In this document: positions 24,236 through 33,155 of the stretch, piece after piece
How the letters are laid out: each line of letters begins with the position of its first letter
Position numbering within the stretch: position 1 is the stretch's first letter
Position numbers and translations under genes: made by a program
Source of the DNA: Dyadobacter sp. LHD-138
Lineage (GTDB): Bacteria > Bacteroidota > Bacteroidia > Cytophagales > Spirosomataceae
Assembly (NCBI RefSeq): GCF_030929615.1
Contig: NZ_JAVFVU010000048.1
Location: 1-50,203 of the forward strand
Length of the DNA: 50,203 bases
Direction of reading: 5' to 3'
Notes under the pieces: model-generated
Databases searched by the model: none
Seen by the model: the letters and a program-made list of their open reading frames with translations, nothing else
What the model was told of the DNA's origin: nothing

Positions 24236-25111
24236 TTAAACGATAACCCTTAAACTTTTCGGTCTGATCTTGATTTCGATGCGGGTTGTGTCGAGCTGCA
24301 ACGGTTCTCCGTCGTAGTGAACCAAAGGCGGTTTCTCTGCTTCAACAACGGCTTCCTGTGCCATTTGATAGGAGATATAGGCCGACGGTTTCAATTGTTT
24401 GGTAAAAAGCCTGTACGTAAGATTGGAGCCATACCAGGTCGGAAACGGTTTAATGGTACAGATGTCCAGTAATCCGTCGAACAAACTGGCTTGTGGAGCC
24501 ACCCAGGCGTTATTCCCAAACTGCCCCGCGTTTGCAAAGGAAAGCGAGAACACTTCGATTTGTTTTCCGTTTAGTTTGTAGGTCTGTGGTTTATAATTCC
24601 AGTATGATTTCAGCGAAACGCTTACATAGGTAGCGAGTCCACGGGAGTTTTGCTGACTGAACAAATAGCCCACATAAGCATCAAAACCCATTCCGGCCGT
24701 ACAAAAAAATGGAATCCCGTTAAGTTCTGCCGTATCGATGGTATTAACAGACCCTGAAAGAAGTTGTTTCATGCCAGCTTCCAGAGTCAGAGGTAATCCC
24801 AAATGACGCGCCAAACCGTTTCCTGATCCCAGCGCGAGTATGCCCAGCGGCGTGGAACGATTTACCAAAGCTTTGGCTACTTCATTCACGGTTCCGTCGC
24901 CACCGACAGCCACAACAGCCTTCCAGTTTTCTTTTTCTATATTTTCGTTAACGAGTTCTGTGGCGTGGCCTCTTCCCTCGGTGAAGATGATTTGTGCTAG
25001 TCCACCGCTCTTTTTGACAAAGGTTTCAATGGCCTGAGAAATCTTTTCAGGGTGCTGTCCGATGGAAGTGCCTGAACTTGGGTTAATGATAAATAAATAA
25101 GAGTCAGCCAC
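24236..25111 (-). CDS. Diacylglycerol/lipid kinase family protein
   Basis: A 291-residue member of the DAGK catalytic family (YegS, DgkB and sphingosine kinase relatives), which phosphorylates a lipid hydroxyl with ATP. Diagnostic segments are FIINPSSG at the N terminus, AVVAVGGDGTVNEVAKAL (nucleotide-binding loop) and LGILALGSGNGLARHLGLP. It is cytoplasmic or membrane-peripheral. Bacteroidota make sphingolipids, so a sphingoid base or diacylglycerol is a reasonable substrate, but nothing in the sequence decides this. The gene for a small membrane protein ends 3 bases upstream, which suggests coupling. Confidence 0.9.
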   Translation of the reverse strand: MADSYLFIINPSSGTSIGQHPEKISQAIETFVKKSGGLAQIIFTEGRGHATELVNENIEKENWKAVVAVGGDGTVNEVAKALVNRSTPLGILALGSGNGLARHLGLPLTLEAGMKQLLSGSVNTIDTAELNGIPFFCTAGMGFDAYVGYLFSQQNSRGLATYVSVSLKSYWNYKPQTYKLNGKQIEVFSLSFANAGQFGNNAWVAPQASLFDGLLDICTIKPFPTWYGSNLTYRLFTKQLKPSAYISYQMAQEAVVEAEKPPLVHYDGEPLQLDTTRIEIKIRPKSLRVIV

Positions 25112-25114
25112 GGA

Positions 25115-25234
25115 TTAAGCGAAAAATAAAAAGAGAATGCCTATAAAAATGATTATAAAAAGATAGTACAAGCCATCGATAAAGGGATATTTTTGCCGAT
25201 CCAGCTTTTTAAATATATCATCAAATTTGCTCAT
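25115..25234 (-). CDS. Small tail-anchored membrane protein
   Basis: A 39-residue protein beginning MSKFDDIFKKLDRQKYPF, with a charged N-terminal half and a C-terminal hydrophobic helix of about 20 residues (LYYLFIIIFIGILFLFF). The start at 25234 is the simplest; ATGs at 25243 and 25333 in the same frame would give 42 or 72 residues. Its stop lies 3 bases before the lipid kinase start on the same strand, so it is very probably in that operon. The function is unknown; it could anchor or modulate the kinase at the membrane. Confidence 0.55.
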   Translation of the reverse strand: MSKFDDIFKKLDRQKYPFIDGLYYLFIIIFIGILFLFFA

Positions 25235-25355
25235 AGAACCCATTGTTTTATCATAAATATTACTTCCGGATATAAATACTGCCAAATACCTTTCAGAAAG
25301 AATCTTTGCTGTATCTTTAAACGAAAGAAACATTTTACAAAAATCCGTAAAAAAT

Positions 25356-25787
25356 ATGAGAAACTGTCTGTTAACGGTATTTCTATTATCCTTAAGCTAT
25401 TTATGCGTGGCGCAGTCAAAAGCGGATCGTGATGAAATTTATGCGATCATGAACCGTCAGAACGGCGACTGGAACCGGGGTGATGTTAAATCTTTCATGC
25501 ATGGCTACTGGGAATCCGACTCGCTGATGTTTGTCGGGAAAACAGGCGTAACGTACGGTTATAACAAAACATATGAGAATTATCTGAAAAGATATCCCGA
25601 CCGCGCGTCGATGGGAACCCTCAAATTTGAGTTTGTGAATTTGACATTTCCGGCAAAAGATGTAGCATTTTTAGTCGGAAAATGGCATCTTGCCCGCCCT
25701 GAAAAAGGGGATATCGGGGGACATTATACCTTACTTTGGAAAAAAATGAAGGGGAAGTGGATCATCGTTTGTGATCATTCCAGCTAA
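25356..25787 (+). CDS. Secreted NTF2-like (DUF4440) protein
   Basis: A 143-residue protein with a signal peptide (MRNCLLTVFLLSLSYLCVAQ) followed by a SnoaL/DUF4440-type NTF2-like fold: AIMNRQNGDWNRGDVKSFMHGYW, then FVGKTGVTYGYN and a final beta strand HYTLLWKKMKGKWIIVCDHSS. Such domains form small cone-shaped pockets and occur both in enzymes and in binding proteins, so no activity is assigned. It is probably periplasmic. The nhaA gene begins 37 bases downstream. Confidence 0.82.
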   Translation: MRNCLLTVFLLSLSYLCVAQSKADRDEIYAIMNRQNGDWNRGDVKSFMHGYWESDSLMFVGKTGVTYGYNKTYENYLKRYPDRASMGTLKFEFVNLTFPAKDVAFLVGKWHLARPEKGDIGGHYTLLWKKMKGKWIIVCDHSS

Positions 25788-25824
25788 TCTTAATGTGATT
25801 TATTGAACAATATCTTAATAACCA

Positions 25825-27015
25825 ATGGCAGAACCTAAGAAGAAACCAACCAGGGCAACCAGACAAACAAGCAGGATCAGAAAGGTAATAATCAATCCAA
25901 TCAAGGATCTGGCCGATACAGGACGGTTATCAGGTATTCTCCTGCTCGTTGCCACGGCAATTTCGCTGATTTGGGCGAACATGGAAACCGGGGATTCTTA
26001 CATTGCTTTCTGGCATAAAGAATTACATATTGGCCCGCTTGAAAAAAGTATTGAACACTGGGTCAATGACGGGCTTATGGTTGTCTTTTTCTTTTTTGTA
26101 GGACTAGAAATCAAGCGTGAAGTTTTGGGTGGGGAACTTGCTTCAGTGCAGAAAGCGCTGTTGCCCACACTGGCTGCGCTGGGTGGTGTGATGGCGCCGG
26201 CAATCATCTATTTTTCACTGAACAGAACGGGCGCGCCTTCCCATGGATGGGCTATTCCGACAGCGACGGATATTGCGTTTTCGTTGGGCATTATGTCGCT
26301 TCTGGGCGACCGGGTTCCTTTTAGTTTAAAGGTCTTTTTGACGGCACTGGCGGTCATTGACGATTTAATTGCGGTGTTAATTATTGCCATTTTCTACACG
26401 TCTAATATTCAGACGGATATGCTTTTGTATGCCGGTGGCGTTTTGGTGGTGCTGTGTTTATTGAATTATTTTAAAGTGGAATCGACCATCTGGTATCTGA
26501 TACCCGGTGCGATTCTCTGGTATTTCGTTCTGAAATCGGGTATTCATGCAACCATTGCGGGCGTGTTGCTGGCGATTACCATTCCGCTTCATAAAATAGG
26601 CAAGTTGGAACACGTACTTCATGAGCCGGTTAACTATTTGATCATGCCGGTTTTTGCATTGGCCAATACTGCCATCATTCTTCCGGGCGATATTTCGGGA
26701 TTATTGTTATCGAATTTGAGCTTTGGGGTTATTCTTGGCTTGGTAGTAGGGAAGCCGCTGGGCATAGTAGGGATGTCCTGGCTTGCGGTTAAAGTCAAAC
26801 TTGCGAGTCTGCCAAAGGGTTTGAACTGGAAACACATTACAGGACTCGGCTTTACCGCAGGTATTGGTTTTACCATGTCTATTTTTATAGCCTCACTGTC
26901 TTTCAAAGATCTCGATCTTCAAAATAGCGCCAAGATCGCGATTATGGCGGGTACTGCACTGTCAGCAATTATCGGCCTGATTTGGTTAAGCCAGATTGGA
27001 AAGAGAACGGCATGA
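25825..27015 (+). CDS. nhaA: Na+/H+ antiporter NhaA
   Basis: An inner-membrane antiporter of 396 residues that exchanges cytoplasmic Na+ or Li+ for external protons, giving pH and salt homeostasis. The signature WAIPTATDIAFSLGIMSLLG and the ion-binding pair D179-D180 in LAVIDDLIAVLIIAIFY are intact. The N terminus has a basic hydrophilic leader of about 30 residues (MAEPKKKPTRATRQTSRIRK) before the first membrane segment, longer than in E. coli. It ends at a strong terminator. Confidence 0.96.
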   Translation: MAEPKKKPTRATRQTSRIRKVIINPIKDLADTGRLSGILLLVATAISLIWANMETGDSYIAFWHKELHIGPLEKSIEHWVNDGLMVVFFFFVGLEIKREVLGGELASVQKALLPTLAALGGVMAPAIIYFSLNRTGAPSHGWAIPTATDIAFSLGIMSLLGDRVPFSLKVFLTALAVIDDLIAVLIIAIFYTSNIQTDMLLYAGGVLVVLCLLNYFKVESTIWYLIPGAILWYFVLKSGIHATIAGVLLAITIPLHKIGKLEHVLHEPVNYLIMPVFALANTAIILPGDISGLLLSNLSFGVILGLVVGKPLGIVGMSWLAVKVKLASLPKGLNWKHITGLGFTAGIGFTMSIFIASLSFKDLDLQNSAKIAIMAGTALSAIIGLIWLSQIGKRTA

Positions 27016-27043
27016 AATTAAATTTGTGCGTGCGATTTAAATG

Positions 27044-27079
27044 AAAAGACCCGGCTTGAAAAACAAGCCGGGTCTTTTT
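27044..27079. terminator. Bidirectional terminator after nhaA
   Basis: A perfect 15-bp stem (AAAAGACCCGGCTTG and its complement) has an AAAAA loop and five T on the right. It lies between convergent nhaA and the lipoprotein gene. Confidence 0.92.
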
Positions 27080-27096
27080 GTAATCGTCTAAATATC

Positions 27097-27576
27097 TTAC
27101 AATTTTTTCAGGGACAAAATGGCATTTACAGCTGCACCACTTCCGGTCGTATTGGTATTAACAGTGATTTTCATGTCGCTCGGATTCTGAACCAGGCCAA
27201 AAGTATTGCTGGTAGCCCCGTTTGTGATCGTCAGTTTGCCGGTTTCTACTTTCCATTTCGTATCAGCTTCAATTTTGATAAAACCTGCAATCAGCGTAAC
27301 TGCGGCGTCGCAGTCAGAAAGTGCTACCTTATTGTCATTGGTAAAGTTAAATTTCAAACTGTAAATACAAGGGGCGATAGTAGGCAATAAAGCGATTTGA
27401 GGAAGCGTCCCGGCTGTTTCCGGCGTGATAGCGGTTAATTGCCATTTGCCTACAATTTGGTTGTTATCAACCGGCGTTTTGTTATCGTCGTCGTCATCTT
27501 TACAGCCGACAAATACAAATGCCACCAGCAGGAAGGAAAAGAATGCAGTTTTTCTTAAAAGGTCAAAAAATTTCAT
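27097..27576 (-). CDS. Surface lipoprotein, lipocalin-like domain
   Basis: A 159-residue lipoprotein. The lipobox is at FVFVGC (cysteine about residue 25), and the mature protein begins CKDDDDDN. An acidic stretch right after the cysteine (K followed by D or E) is the signal known in Bacteroidota to send lipoproteins to the outer leaflet of the outer membrane. The rest (IVGKWQLTAITPE, then KFNFTNDNKVALSDC and WKVETGKLTITN) resembles the lipocalin-like families of this phylum, whose ligands are unknown. It has its own -7 box at 27618-27625. Confidence 0.75.
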   Translation of the reverse strand: MKFFDLLRKTAFFSFLLVAFVFVGCKDDDDDNKTPVDNNQIVGKWQLTAITPETAGTLPQIALLPTIAPCIYSLKFNFTNDNKVALSDCDAAVTLIAGFIKIEADTKWKVETGKLTITNGATSNTFGLVQNPSDMKITVNTNTTGSGAAVNAILSLKKL

Positions 27577-27617
27577 AGCGAAAGGTAGTTAATGTTTAAG
27601 ATCTGGTATTGAAACAT

Positions 27618-27625
27618 CAAACTTA
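27618..27625 (-). promoter_or_regulatory. Candidate -7 element for the lipoprotein gene
   Basis: TAAGTTTG on the minus strand matches TAnnTTTG exactly, about 42 bases before the ATG at 27576. No clear -33 TTG is seen. Confidence 0.42.
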
Positions 27626-27688
27626 CGGGAAAAATTGTCCTGATTGATAAATTCATACGTTTTCAAGACCAAAATTGAGTTAAGGGTA

Positions 27689-28681
27689 TTAAATACGGGT
27701 CTTGAAGAAACTTTCAAGCAAACGTTCGGCCGCGGCAACAGGGAGTTCCCGCCCTTCGGTTACGGACTTCTCCGTTGTTTTTAACGCTTTTTTCAAAGCG
27801 GTATTTTCATAAAATTGCTCTTCGAGTGTCTGACGGATATGATCATGCATCCATTCCAGATTTTGATTCTGGCGGTTTTTGTCAAAATAACCGTTTTGTA
27901 AAGTCGCCTCCTGGTATTGCAGAATCAATTCCCAAAGTGCCGATATGCCGTTTCCATCCAAAGCGGAGCAGGCCAATACCTGCGTATCCATTCCGGATTC
28001 GGGTTTGGGAAATAAATGAAGGGCATTCCGGTATGCGCCAACGGCTTGTTCGGCAAAGGATTTATTAACGCCGTCTGCCTTATTGATGGCCACGACATCG
28101 GCCATTTCCATAATTCCTTTTTTGATACCCTGAAGTTCATCACCGGCTCCTGCCAGCATAAGCAGCAAAAAAAAATCACTCATGCCTCTCACCAGCGTTT
28201 CCGACTGTCCCACACCGACGGTTTCAATGATGATGACTTCGTAACCCGCCGCTTCGCAGAGCAAAATTGTTTCGCGCGTATTTTTAGCAACACCGCCCAA
28301 AGATAAACCTGCGGCAGACGGACGGATATAGGCAAGCGGATCATGGGCGAGATTCTCCATTCTGGTTTTATCTGCGAGGATGCTGCCGCCCGATTTCTTA
28401 CTCGAAGGATCAACGGTCAGTACCGCAATCCTCTTTTGGAGACCGGTAATATGTTTTCCAAATGCCTCAATAAAAGTACTTTTTCCAACGCCAGGCACAC
28501 CGGTGATACCGATTCTTAGTGATTTACCAGTAACGGGAAGAATATTTTTCAGTACTTTTTTGGCCAGAATCCGGTCGTTTTTGAGCCTGCTTTCAATCAG
28601 GGTGATTGCGCGGCTGAGAATAATCCGGTCGCCGGAAAGGATACCTGCTGTGTAAGCTTCAACCGTGAGGCGCTGGCGCAT
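27689..28681 (-). CDS. meaB: Methylmalonyl-CoA mutase-associated GTPase MeaB
   Basis: A 330-residue G3E-family P-loop GTPase that protects and reloads cobalamin-dependent methylmalonyl-CoA mutase. The N-terminal helical region is followed by the Walker A motif GITGVPGVGKSTFIEAFG, then AVLTVDPSSKKSGGSIL, the switch region IIIETVGVGQSE and the base-specificity motif NKAD. Length and motifs fit MeaB/ArgK, not a urease or hydrogenase accessory GTPase. The mutase genes are not in the window. It is transcribed on its own, with a 112-base gap to the next minus-strand gene. Confidence 0.93.
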   Translation of the reverse strand: MRQRLTVEAYTAGILSGDRIILSRAITLIESRLKNDRILAKKVLKNILPVTGKSLRIGITGVPGVGKSTFIEAFGKHITGLQKRIAVLTVDPSSKKSGGSILADKTRMENLAHDPLAYIRPSAAGLSLGGVAKNTRETILLCEAAGYEVIIIETVGVGQSETLVRGMSDFFLLLMLAGAGDELQGIKKGIMEMADVVAINKADGVNKSFAEQAVGAYRNALHLFPKPESGMDTQVLACSALDGNGISALWELILQYQEATLQNGYFDKNRQNQNLEWMHDHIRQTLEEQFYENTALKKALKTTEKSVTEGRELPVAAAERLLESFFKTRI

Positions 28682-28817
28682 GGACTGGATTTTTGTGAAA
28701 AAGGAAGTTTGTAAAATTCGCTAATCCATAGCAATAATGAAACTTTTTCAGTTGAAAAAGGCGAAAAGCCGTATATTGCTCGTTTACAAATACATATTTT
28801 AATTTTCAACAATAGGA

Positions 28818-30812
28818 ATGAGAATCTTATCTAATCGCTTATGGGTTATGGCCATATGGTGCCTGGGCTCCGTAAGTGTTTTCGCTCAGGAAGCGGACAA
28901 ACCAAAGTACGATGCACACGTGCTTTTCCACCCCTTGTTTAATTTCCAGCCAGGAAGTGAATACCGTACAGGAAGTGGTGCGCCAGGCCCAAGCTACTGG
29001 CAAAATCGCGCTGATTATAAGATTAATGTAGCTTTAAATGAGGCAGAAGGCACGATTAGCGGTGATGTAGAAATTACGTATAAAAATAATAGTCCGGAGG
29101 CACTGGAGTTTATCTGGCTTCAATTGGACCAAAACGCTTTCAATACCGAATCCCGTGGTGGCAAAACGACTGCCATAACCGGAGGAAGATTTGGAAATAC
29201 TGGTTTCAATGGCGGCGATGCGATTAAATCCGTATCGGTACAGCAGGGAAAAGACAAGGCAGTTGATGCTAATTATAGCATCAACGATACGCGCATGCAG
29301 ATCCGTCTTGCCAATGCGGTAAAATCCAACGGTGATATTATCAAAATTAAAATTGCCTATTCTTTCAAAATTCCCGAATACGGATCGGACCGTATGGGAA
29401 CGCTTGAAACCAAAAATGGTATTGTTTATGAAATGGCGCAGTGGTATCCGCGTGTAGCTGTTTTTGATGATATAGAAGGCTGGAACGTGTTGCCATATCT
29501 TGGCGCGGGAGAGTTTTATCTGGAATATGGTGACTTCGAATATGCAGTAACGGTGCCCTGGGACCACATTGTTGTAGGTTCGGGTGAGCTGCTTAACCCT
29601 GCGGAAGTGCTTACAGCGGAACAAAGAAAACGTTTGGCGGACGCTGCAAAAAGTGATCAGACGGTGATGATCCGTACGGCTGAGGAGGTTACCAATCCAT
29701 CTTCACGTCCGAAACAATCGGGAACGTTAACATGGAAATTCCGTTGCGTGCAGGCGCGTGATATCGCATGGGCAAGTTCCAAAGCGTTTGTCTGGGATGC
29801 TGCGCGCATGAATTTACCGAATGGAAAAACAGCATTGGCCCAGTCGGCGTATCCTGCCGAAGATGGCGGAAAGGATGGTTGGGGCCGTTCGACCGAATAT
29901 GTAAAGGGCTGTATTGAGTTTTACTCCAACTACATTCATGAATATACCTATCCGGTTGCTACCAATGTTGCCGGAATTGTAGGCGGGATGGAATATCCGG
30001 GAATCGTTTTTTGCAGCAGTAAAAGCCGCAAGGATGATCTTTGGGGTGTTACGGATCACGAATTTGGTCATAACTGGTTCCCGATGATTGTAGGAAGCAA
30101 TGAGCGGAAATATGCCTGGATGGATGAAGGGTTTAATACTTTTATCAATTTCCTTTCAGGAGATAATTTTAACAATGGCGAATTTAAAGATGGCCAGATG
30201 AATGACCTGCACCGTTTGGCGCCGATCATTTTCCGTGATAATGCCGATCCGGTGATGACAATTCCTGACGTGGTTCAGGCGTCGAATCTGGGTTGGGAAG
30301 CTTATTACAAACCTGCTTTGGGACTAAAAATGCTGCGTGAGCAGGTACTTGGAAAAGACCGTTTTGACTATGCTTTCCACCTGTATGTAAAACGTTGGGC
30401 TTTCAAACACCCGACACCTTACGATTTCTTCCGTACGATGGAAGATGCCGCGGGTGAAGACCTGGGCTGGTTCTGGAAAGGATGGTTCTTTGAAAATTAC
30501 AAGCTGGACCAAAGTGTAAAAGATGTTGCTTACATTGAGCAAAATCCTCAGAAGGGCTCGATCATCACCATCGAAAATCTTGATCAGTGGGCAATGCCTG
30601 CGAAAGTAGATGTGGAAGAAATAAATGGCAAAAAGACTCGTGTAGAATTGCCTGTTGAGATCTGGCAGCGTGGCGGTAAATGGACTTTCCGTGTGGAAAC
30701 ACAGCAGCCGCTGAAATCGGTGACGATCGATCCTGACCGTCAGCTTCCGGATATCAATCCGCAAAATAATAGCTGGAAACCTGCAAAATATTCGGTTTCG
30801 GAAACGAACTAA
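28818..30812 (+). CDS. Secreted M1-family metallopeptidase
   Basis: A 664-residue gluzincin peptidase of the aminopeptidase N family. It has a signal peptide (MRILSNRLWVMAIWCLGSVSVFAQ), an N-terminal beta-rich domain of about residues 60-290, and the catalytic site HEFGHNW (H414, E415, H418) with the third zinc ligand E437 in WMDEGFNTF, which gives the standard HExxH-x18-E spacing. A GGMEYPG segment upstream corresponds to the GxMEN substrate-binding motif. It is probably periplasmic. No T9SS domain is visible. It ends at a strong terminator. Confidence 0.93.
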   Translation: MRILSNRLWVMAIWCLGSVSVFAQEADKPKYDAHVLFHPLFNFQPGSEYRTGSGAPGPSYWQNRADYKINVALNEAEGTISGDVEITYKNNSPEALEFIWLQLDQNAFNTESRGGKTTAITGGRFGNTGFNGGDAIKSVSVQQGKDKAVDANYSINDTRMQIRLANAVKSNGDIIKIKIAYSFKIPEYGSDRMGTLETKNGIVYEMAQWYPRVAVFDDIEGWNVLPYLGAGEFYLEYGDFEYAVTVPWDHIVVGSGELLNPAEVLTAEQRKRLADAAKSDQTVMIRTAEEVTNPSSRPKQSGTLTWKFRCVQARDIAWASSKAFVWDAARMNLPNGKTALAQSAYPAEDGGKDGWGRSTEYVKGCIEFYSNYIHEYTYPVATNVAGIVGGMEYPGIVFCSSKSRKDDLWGVTDHEFGHNWFPMIVGSNERKYAWMDEGFNTFINFLSGDNFNNGEFKDGQMNDLHRLAPIIFRDNADPVMTIPDVVQASNLGWEAYYKPALGLKMLREQVLGKDRFDYAFHLYVKRWAFKHPTPYDFFRTMEDAAGEDLGWFWKGWFFENYKLDQSVKDVAYIEQNPQKGSIITIENLDQWAMPAKVDVEEINGKKTRVELPVEIWQRGGKWTFRVETQQPLKSVTIDPDRQLPDINPQNNSWKPAKYSVSETN

Positions 30813-30837
30813 CAGTAGCTCAAGACTATCACAACAT

Positions 30838-30885
30838 AAAAAGCCTTGCAAATTTGTCATTGAGTCAAATTTGCAAGGCTTTTTG
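30838..30885. terminator. Bidirectional terminator after the M1 peptidase gene
   Basis: The perfect stem AAAAAGCCTTGCAAATTTG with its complement (19 bp) has a 10-base loop and ends in a T run. It lies between the convergent M1 peptidase and fabH-like genes. Confidence 0.92.
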
Positions 30886-30937
30886 TTTAACCGCTGTTAA
30901 CCGAAAGCCGATTGCCGACCGCCGATTGCAATTTTTA

Positions 30938-31885
30938 TCAGATGGTAATCAGCATGGCACCGTACGAATAACCGCCACCAAAAACTGTTAACACGATATT
31001 TTCTCCCTTTTTGAACTTCGGTCTGTTCTCGGAAAGAGCGATGGCACAGCCGGCACATCCTGTATTTCCCAGATACTGAATATTCGAGATTAGCTTTTCA
31101 GCCGGAATCCCCAAAGTGTTGATCACGTTTAAGCTGATGCGGTGATTGGCCTGATGCGGGATCAGGTAATCAAGATCTTCGATCGTTAATCCACAAGCCT
31201 GTAAAACCTGCTGACTTACCTTTGGCATGTAAATACAGGCATTTTGAAACACGTCGCGGCCGAATGGCATAACCACACCGCGCTCGTTTGGACGAAGCAC
31301 CACAGCCTCCACAGCTTTTCCGCTTGTTGCAGCACCGCCGGTGATCAGTTTTTTGATCTCCATATCGGACTCCGACTGCCTTTCTTTTGTAATGAGCATA
31401 GCCGAAGCACCATCACCCCACAAGTGGCCAGAAACCGTGTCGCTTTCGTTGTAATAAGCTGTGTTGTGATCAGAAACGATAACCAGTGCTTTGGAAGCTT
31501 TTCCCATGGCAAAGTAACCTTCGACAATCTCAATCGCATTCAACAAAGAAGAACATGCCGAAGAAATGGAAACAACCGGAATATCGGGCAACGCCAAATG
31601 ATGCTGGACCGCATGTGCAACCGTTACGATCGTATCGTAAGGCGTATAAGTCCCGCCAACGATCAGATCAATTTCATTTTTACTGAAAGGGATGTTATCC
31701 GCTAATAATAATTTTACGGCTTCAATAGCCATGGTTGAAGTATTTTCTCCTTCTGCAGCTTTGCGGCGTTCGTAAATTCCCGTGCGCTCAACAATCCATT
31801 CGCTGGACAGGTTATTGAGATTTGTAAAATATTCATTACCAATTACTTCACTTGGTAGATAATGACTGAGTGTATTAATATACAT
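30938..31885 (-). CDS. fabH: 3-oxoacyl-ACP synthase III (KASIII/FabH family)
   Basis: A 315-residue thiolase-fold condensing enzyme that joins an acyl-CoA with malonyl-ACP. The catalytic triad is complete: C111 in SISSACSSLLNA, H244 in LIPHQANHRI and N274 in YLGNTGCAG. The genes plsX, fabD and rpmF, which usually flank the housekeeping fabH, are absent, so this may be a second KASIII used for a special starter unit or secondary lipid. In that case the symbol describes the family and not a proven role. It is a single minus-strand gene. Confidence 0.88.
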   Translation of the reverse strand: MYINTLSHYLPSEVIGNEYFTNLNNLSSEWIVERTGIYERRKAAEGENTSTMAIEAVKLLLADNIPFSKNEIDLIVGGTYTPYDTIVTVAHAVQHHLALPDIPVVSISSACSSLLNAIEIVEGYFAMGKASKALVIVSDHNTAYYNESDTVSGHLWGDGASAMLITKERQSESDMEIKKLITGGAATSGKAVEAVVLRPNERGVVMPFGRDVFQNACIYMPKVSQQVLQACGLTIEDLDYLIPHQANHRISLNVINTLGIPAEKLISNIQYLGNTGCAGCAIALSENRPKFKKGENIVLTVFGGGYSYGAMLITI

Positions 31886-32033
31886 GGTTGAGAAGTTGAC
31901 TTCGCAATCTACAATTCTGTTTAATTCCGAAAGTTAAATATTTCGTAGAAAGCATAGTACTTAATATTTGAACAATTCAATAATAAGTTTATAAAATTAT
32001 ACAAATATTTTAAGTTGTTAAAATTCCTGTTTT

Positions 32034-33155
32034 TTAGATTTCCATTAAATTTTTATAAAAGCGCAACAAAATCCGTTCTTCGTTTGCCCAGTTATACCTG
32101 CTTTCTGCTGCTTTTCTCCCCTGTTGTCCCATTCGTCTGCCACCTTCAGGATTTTCTATTAACCACTGAAAGGTATTGGACAGTTCCTGCGGATCGTAAG
32201 GAGAAATACAAAACCCGCAGCCTGTTTTTTCTACCACCTCTCTGTAAAGAGGGAAATCGGATGTGATTACGGGCAATGATAATGCCATGTATTCAAACAA
32301 TTTGGTCGTATATGAATCCGAATAATCTGCAACCGGCTTCAACAAAGCAATTCCTGCGACGGCGCCTGGTGCGTAGGGCAGGGCTTTACGAAGATCCGTA
32401 TACCCATGAAAAGTAAGATTTTGCCGAATTTTTTCATAATGCGGCAACTTTTTTACCTCCTTCCAGTCAAACTGAATCCTGCCAAACAGATGCAAATGAA
32501 ACTCAGGGTATTTTACTTTTAAAATGGCTAATGCCTCGATGATGGTATCAAAAGACCGTTCCAGGGAAATTACGCCGGAATAAAAAAATACCGGTGGTTC
32601 TGTTAGCTCCTGTTTTGTTTTCCCATAAGCATCAATAAACGGTAATGAAACATAGTTATGGACAACCGCATGCGGAAGGGCCAGATTTGAATATTCATTC
32701 AGATAAGCATCTTCTGTAAAGAGGCAGTGGAATTTTTTTCGGGCAATCCGATCGAAAAAATTAAAAAACTGCCGGTATATTACTGCGTTGTTGTAACGTT
32801 TGATCGCAAATTTTTTATAAAGATTTTCCTGTACTTCATAAATCACTTTTGCACCCAGCCATTGCAACAAAAAGGCCATAGGAATCAGTTCCGGTACAAA
32901 GATATGAACAATTGCGGGACGAAAACGCAGGCATCTCCAAAGTAAAACCGGATGACAGAGTAAAATTCTCAGTAACAAACCCCTGAAATAAGGCAGATTT
33001 ATGAATTGAATAGCTGTATTTGTCTTTCGGTTCTCAGCGTTGGGCAATGCACAAATTACTTCATAAAACGGTGACAGGGACGGAGCGATCTTGTAAACGA
33101 TTCTGGGATCGGTCGGTGGATGTACCGTACTGAGAAGCAAAACCCTTGGTTTCAT
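32034..33155 (-). CDS. Glycosyltransferase, GT4-like (GT-B fold)
   Basis: A 373-residue glycosyltransferase with two Rossmann-like halves. The N-terminal half begins VLLLSTVHPPTDPRIVYKIA. The C-terminal donor-binding half contains PPVFFYSGVISLERSFDTII and the EX7E-like region TTKLFEYMALSLPVITSDFPLYREVVE, as in GT4 enzymes. It probably acts on the inner membrane face in glycan or exopolysaccharide assembly; donor and acceptor are unknown. Its ATG overlaps the deoC stop by 4 bases (ATGA), so the two are translated from one message. Confidence 0.88.
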   Translation of the reverse strand: MKPRVLLLSTVHPPTDPRIVYKIAPSLSPFYEVICALPNAENRKTNTAIQFINLPYFRGLLLRILLCHPVLLWRCLRFRPAIVHIFVPELIPMAFLLQWLGAKVIYEVQENLYKKFAIKRYNNAVIYRQFFNFFDRIARKKFHCLFTEDAYLNEYSNLALPHAVVHNYVSLPFIDAYGKTKQELTEPPVFFYSGVISLERSFDTIIEALAILKVKYPEFHLHLFGRIQFDWKEVKKLPHYEKIRQNLTFHGYTDLRKALPYAPGAVAGIALLKPVADYSDSYTTKLFEYMALSLPVITSDFPLYREVVEKTGCGFCISPYDPQELSNTFQWLIENPEGGRRMGQQGRKAAESRYNWANEERILLRFYKNLMEI

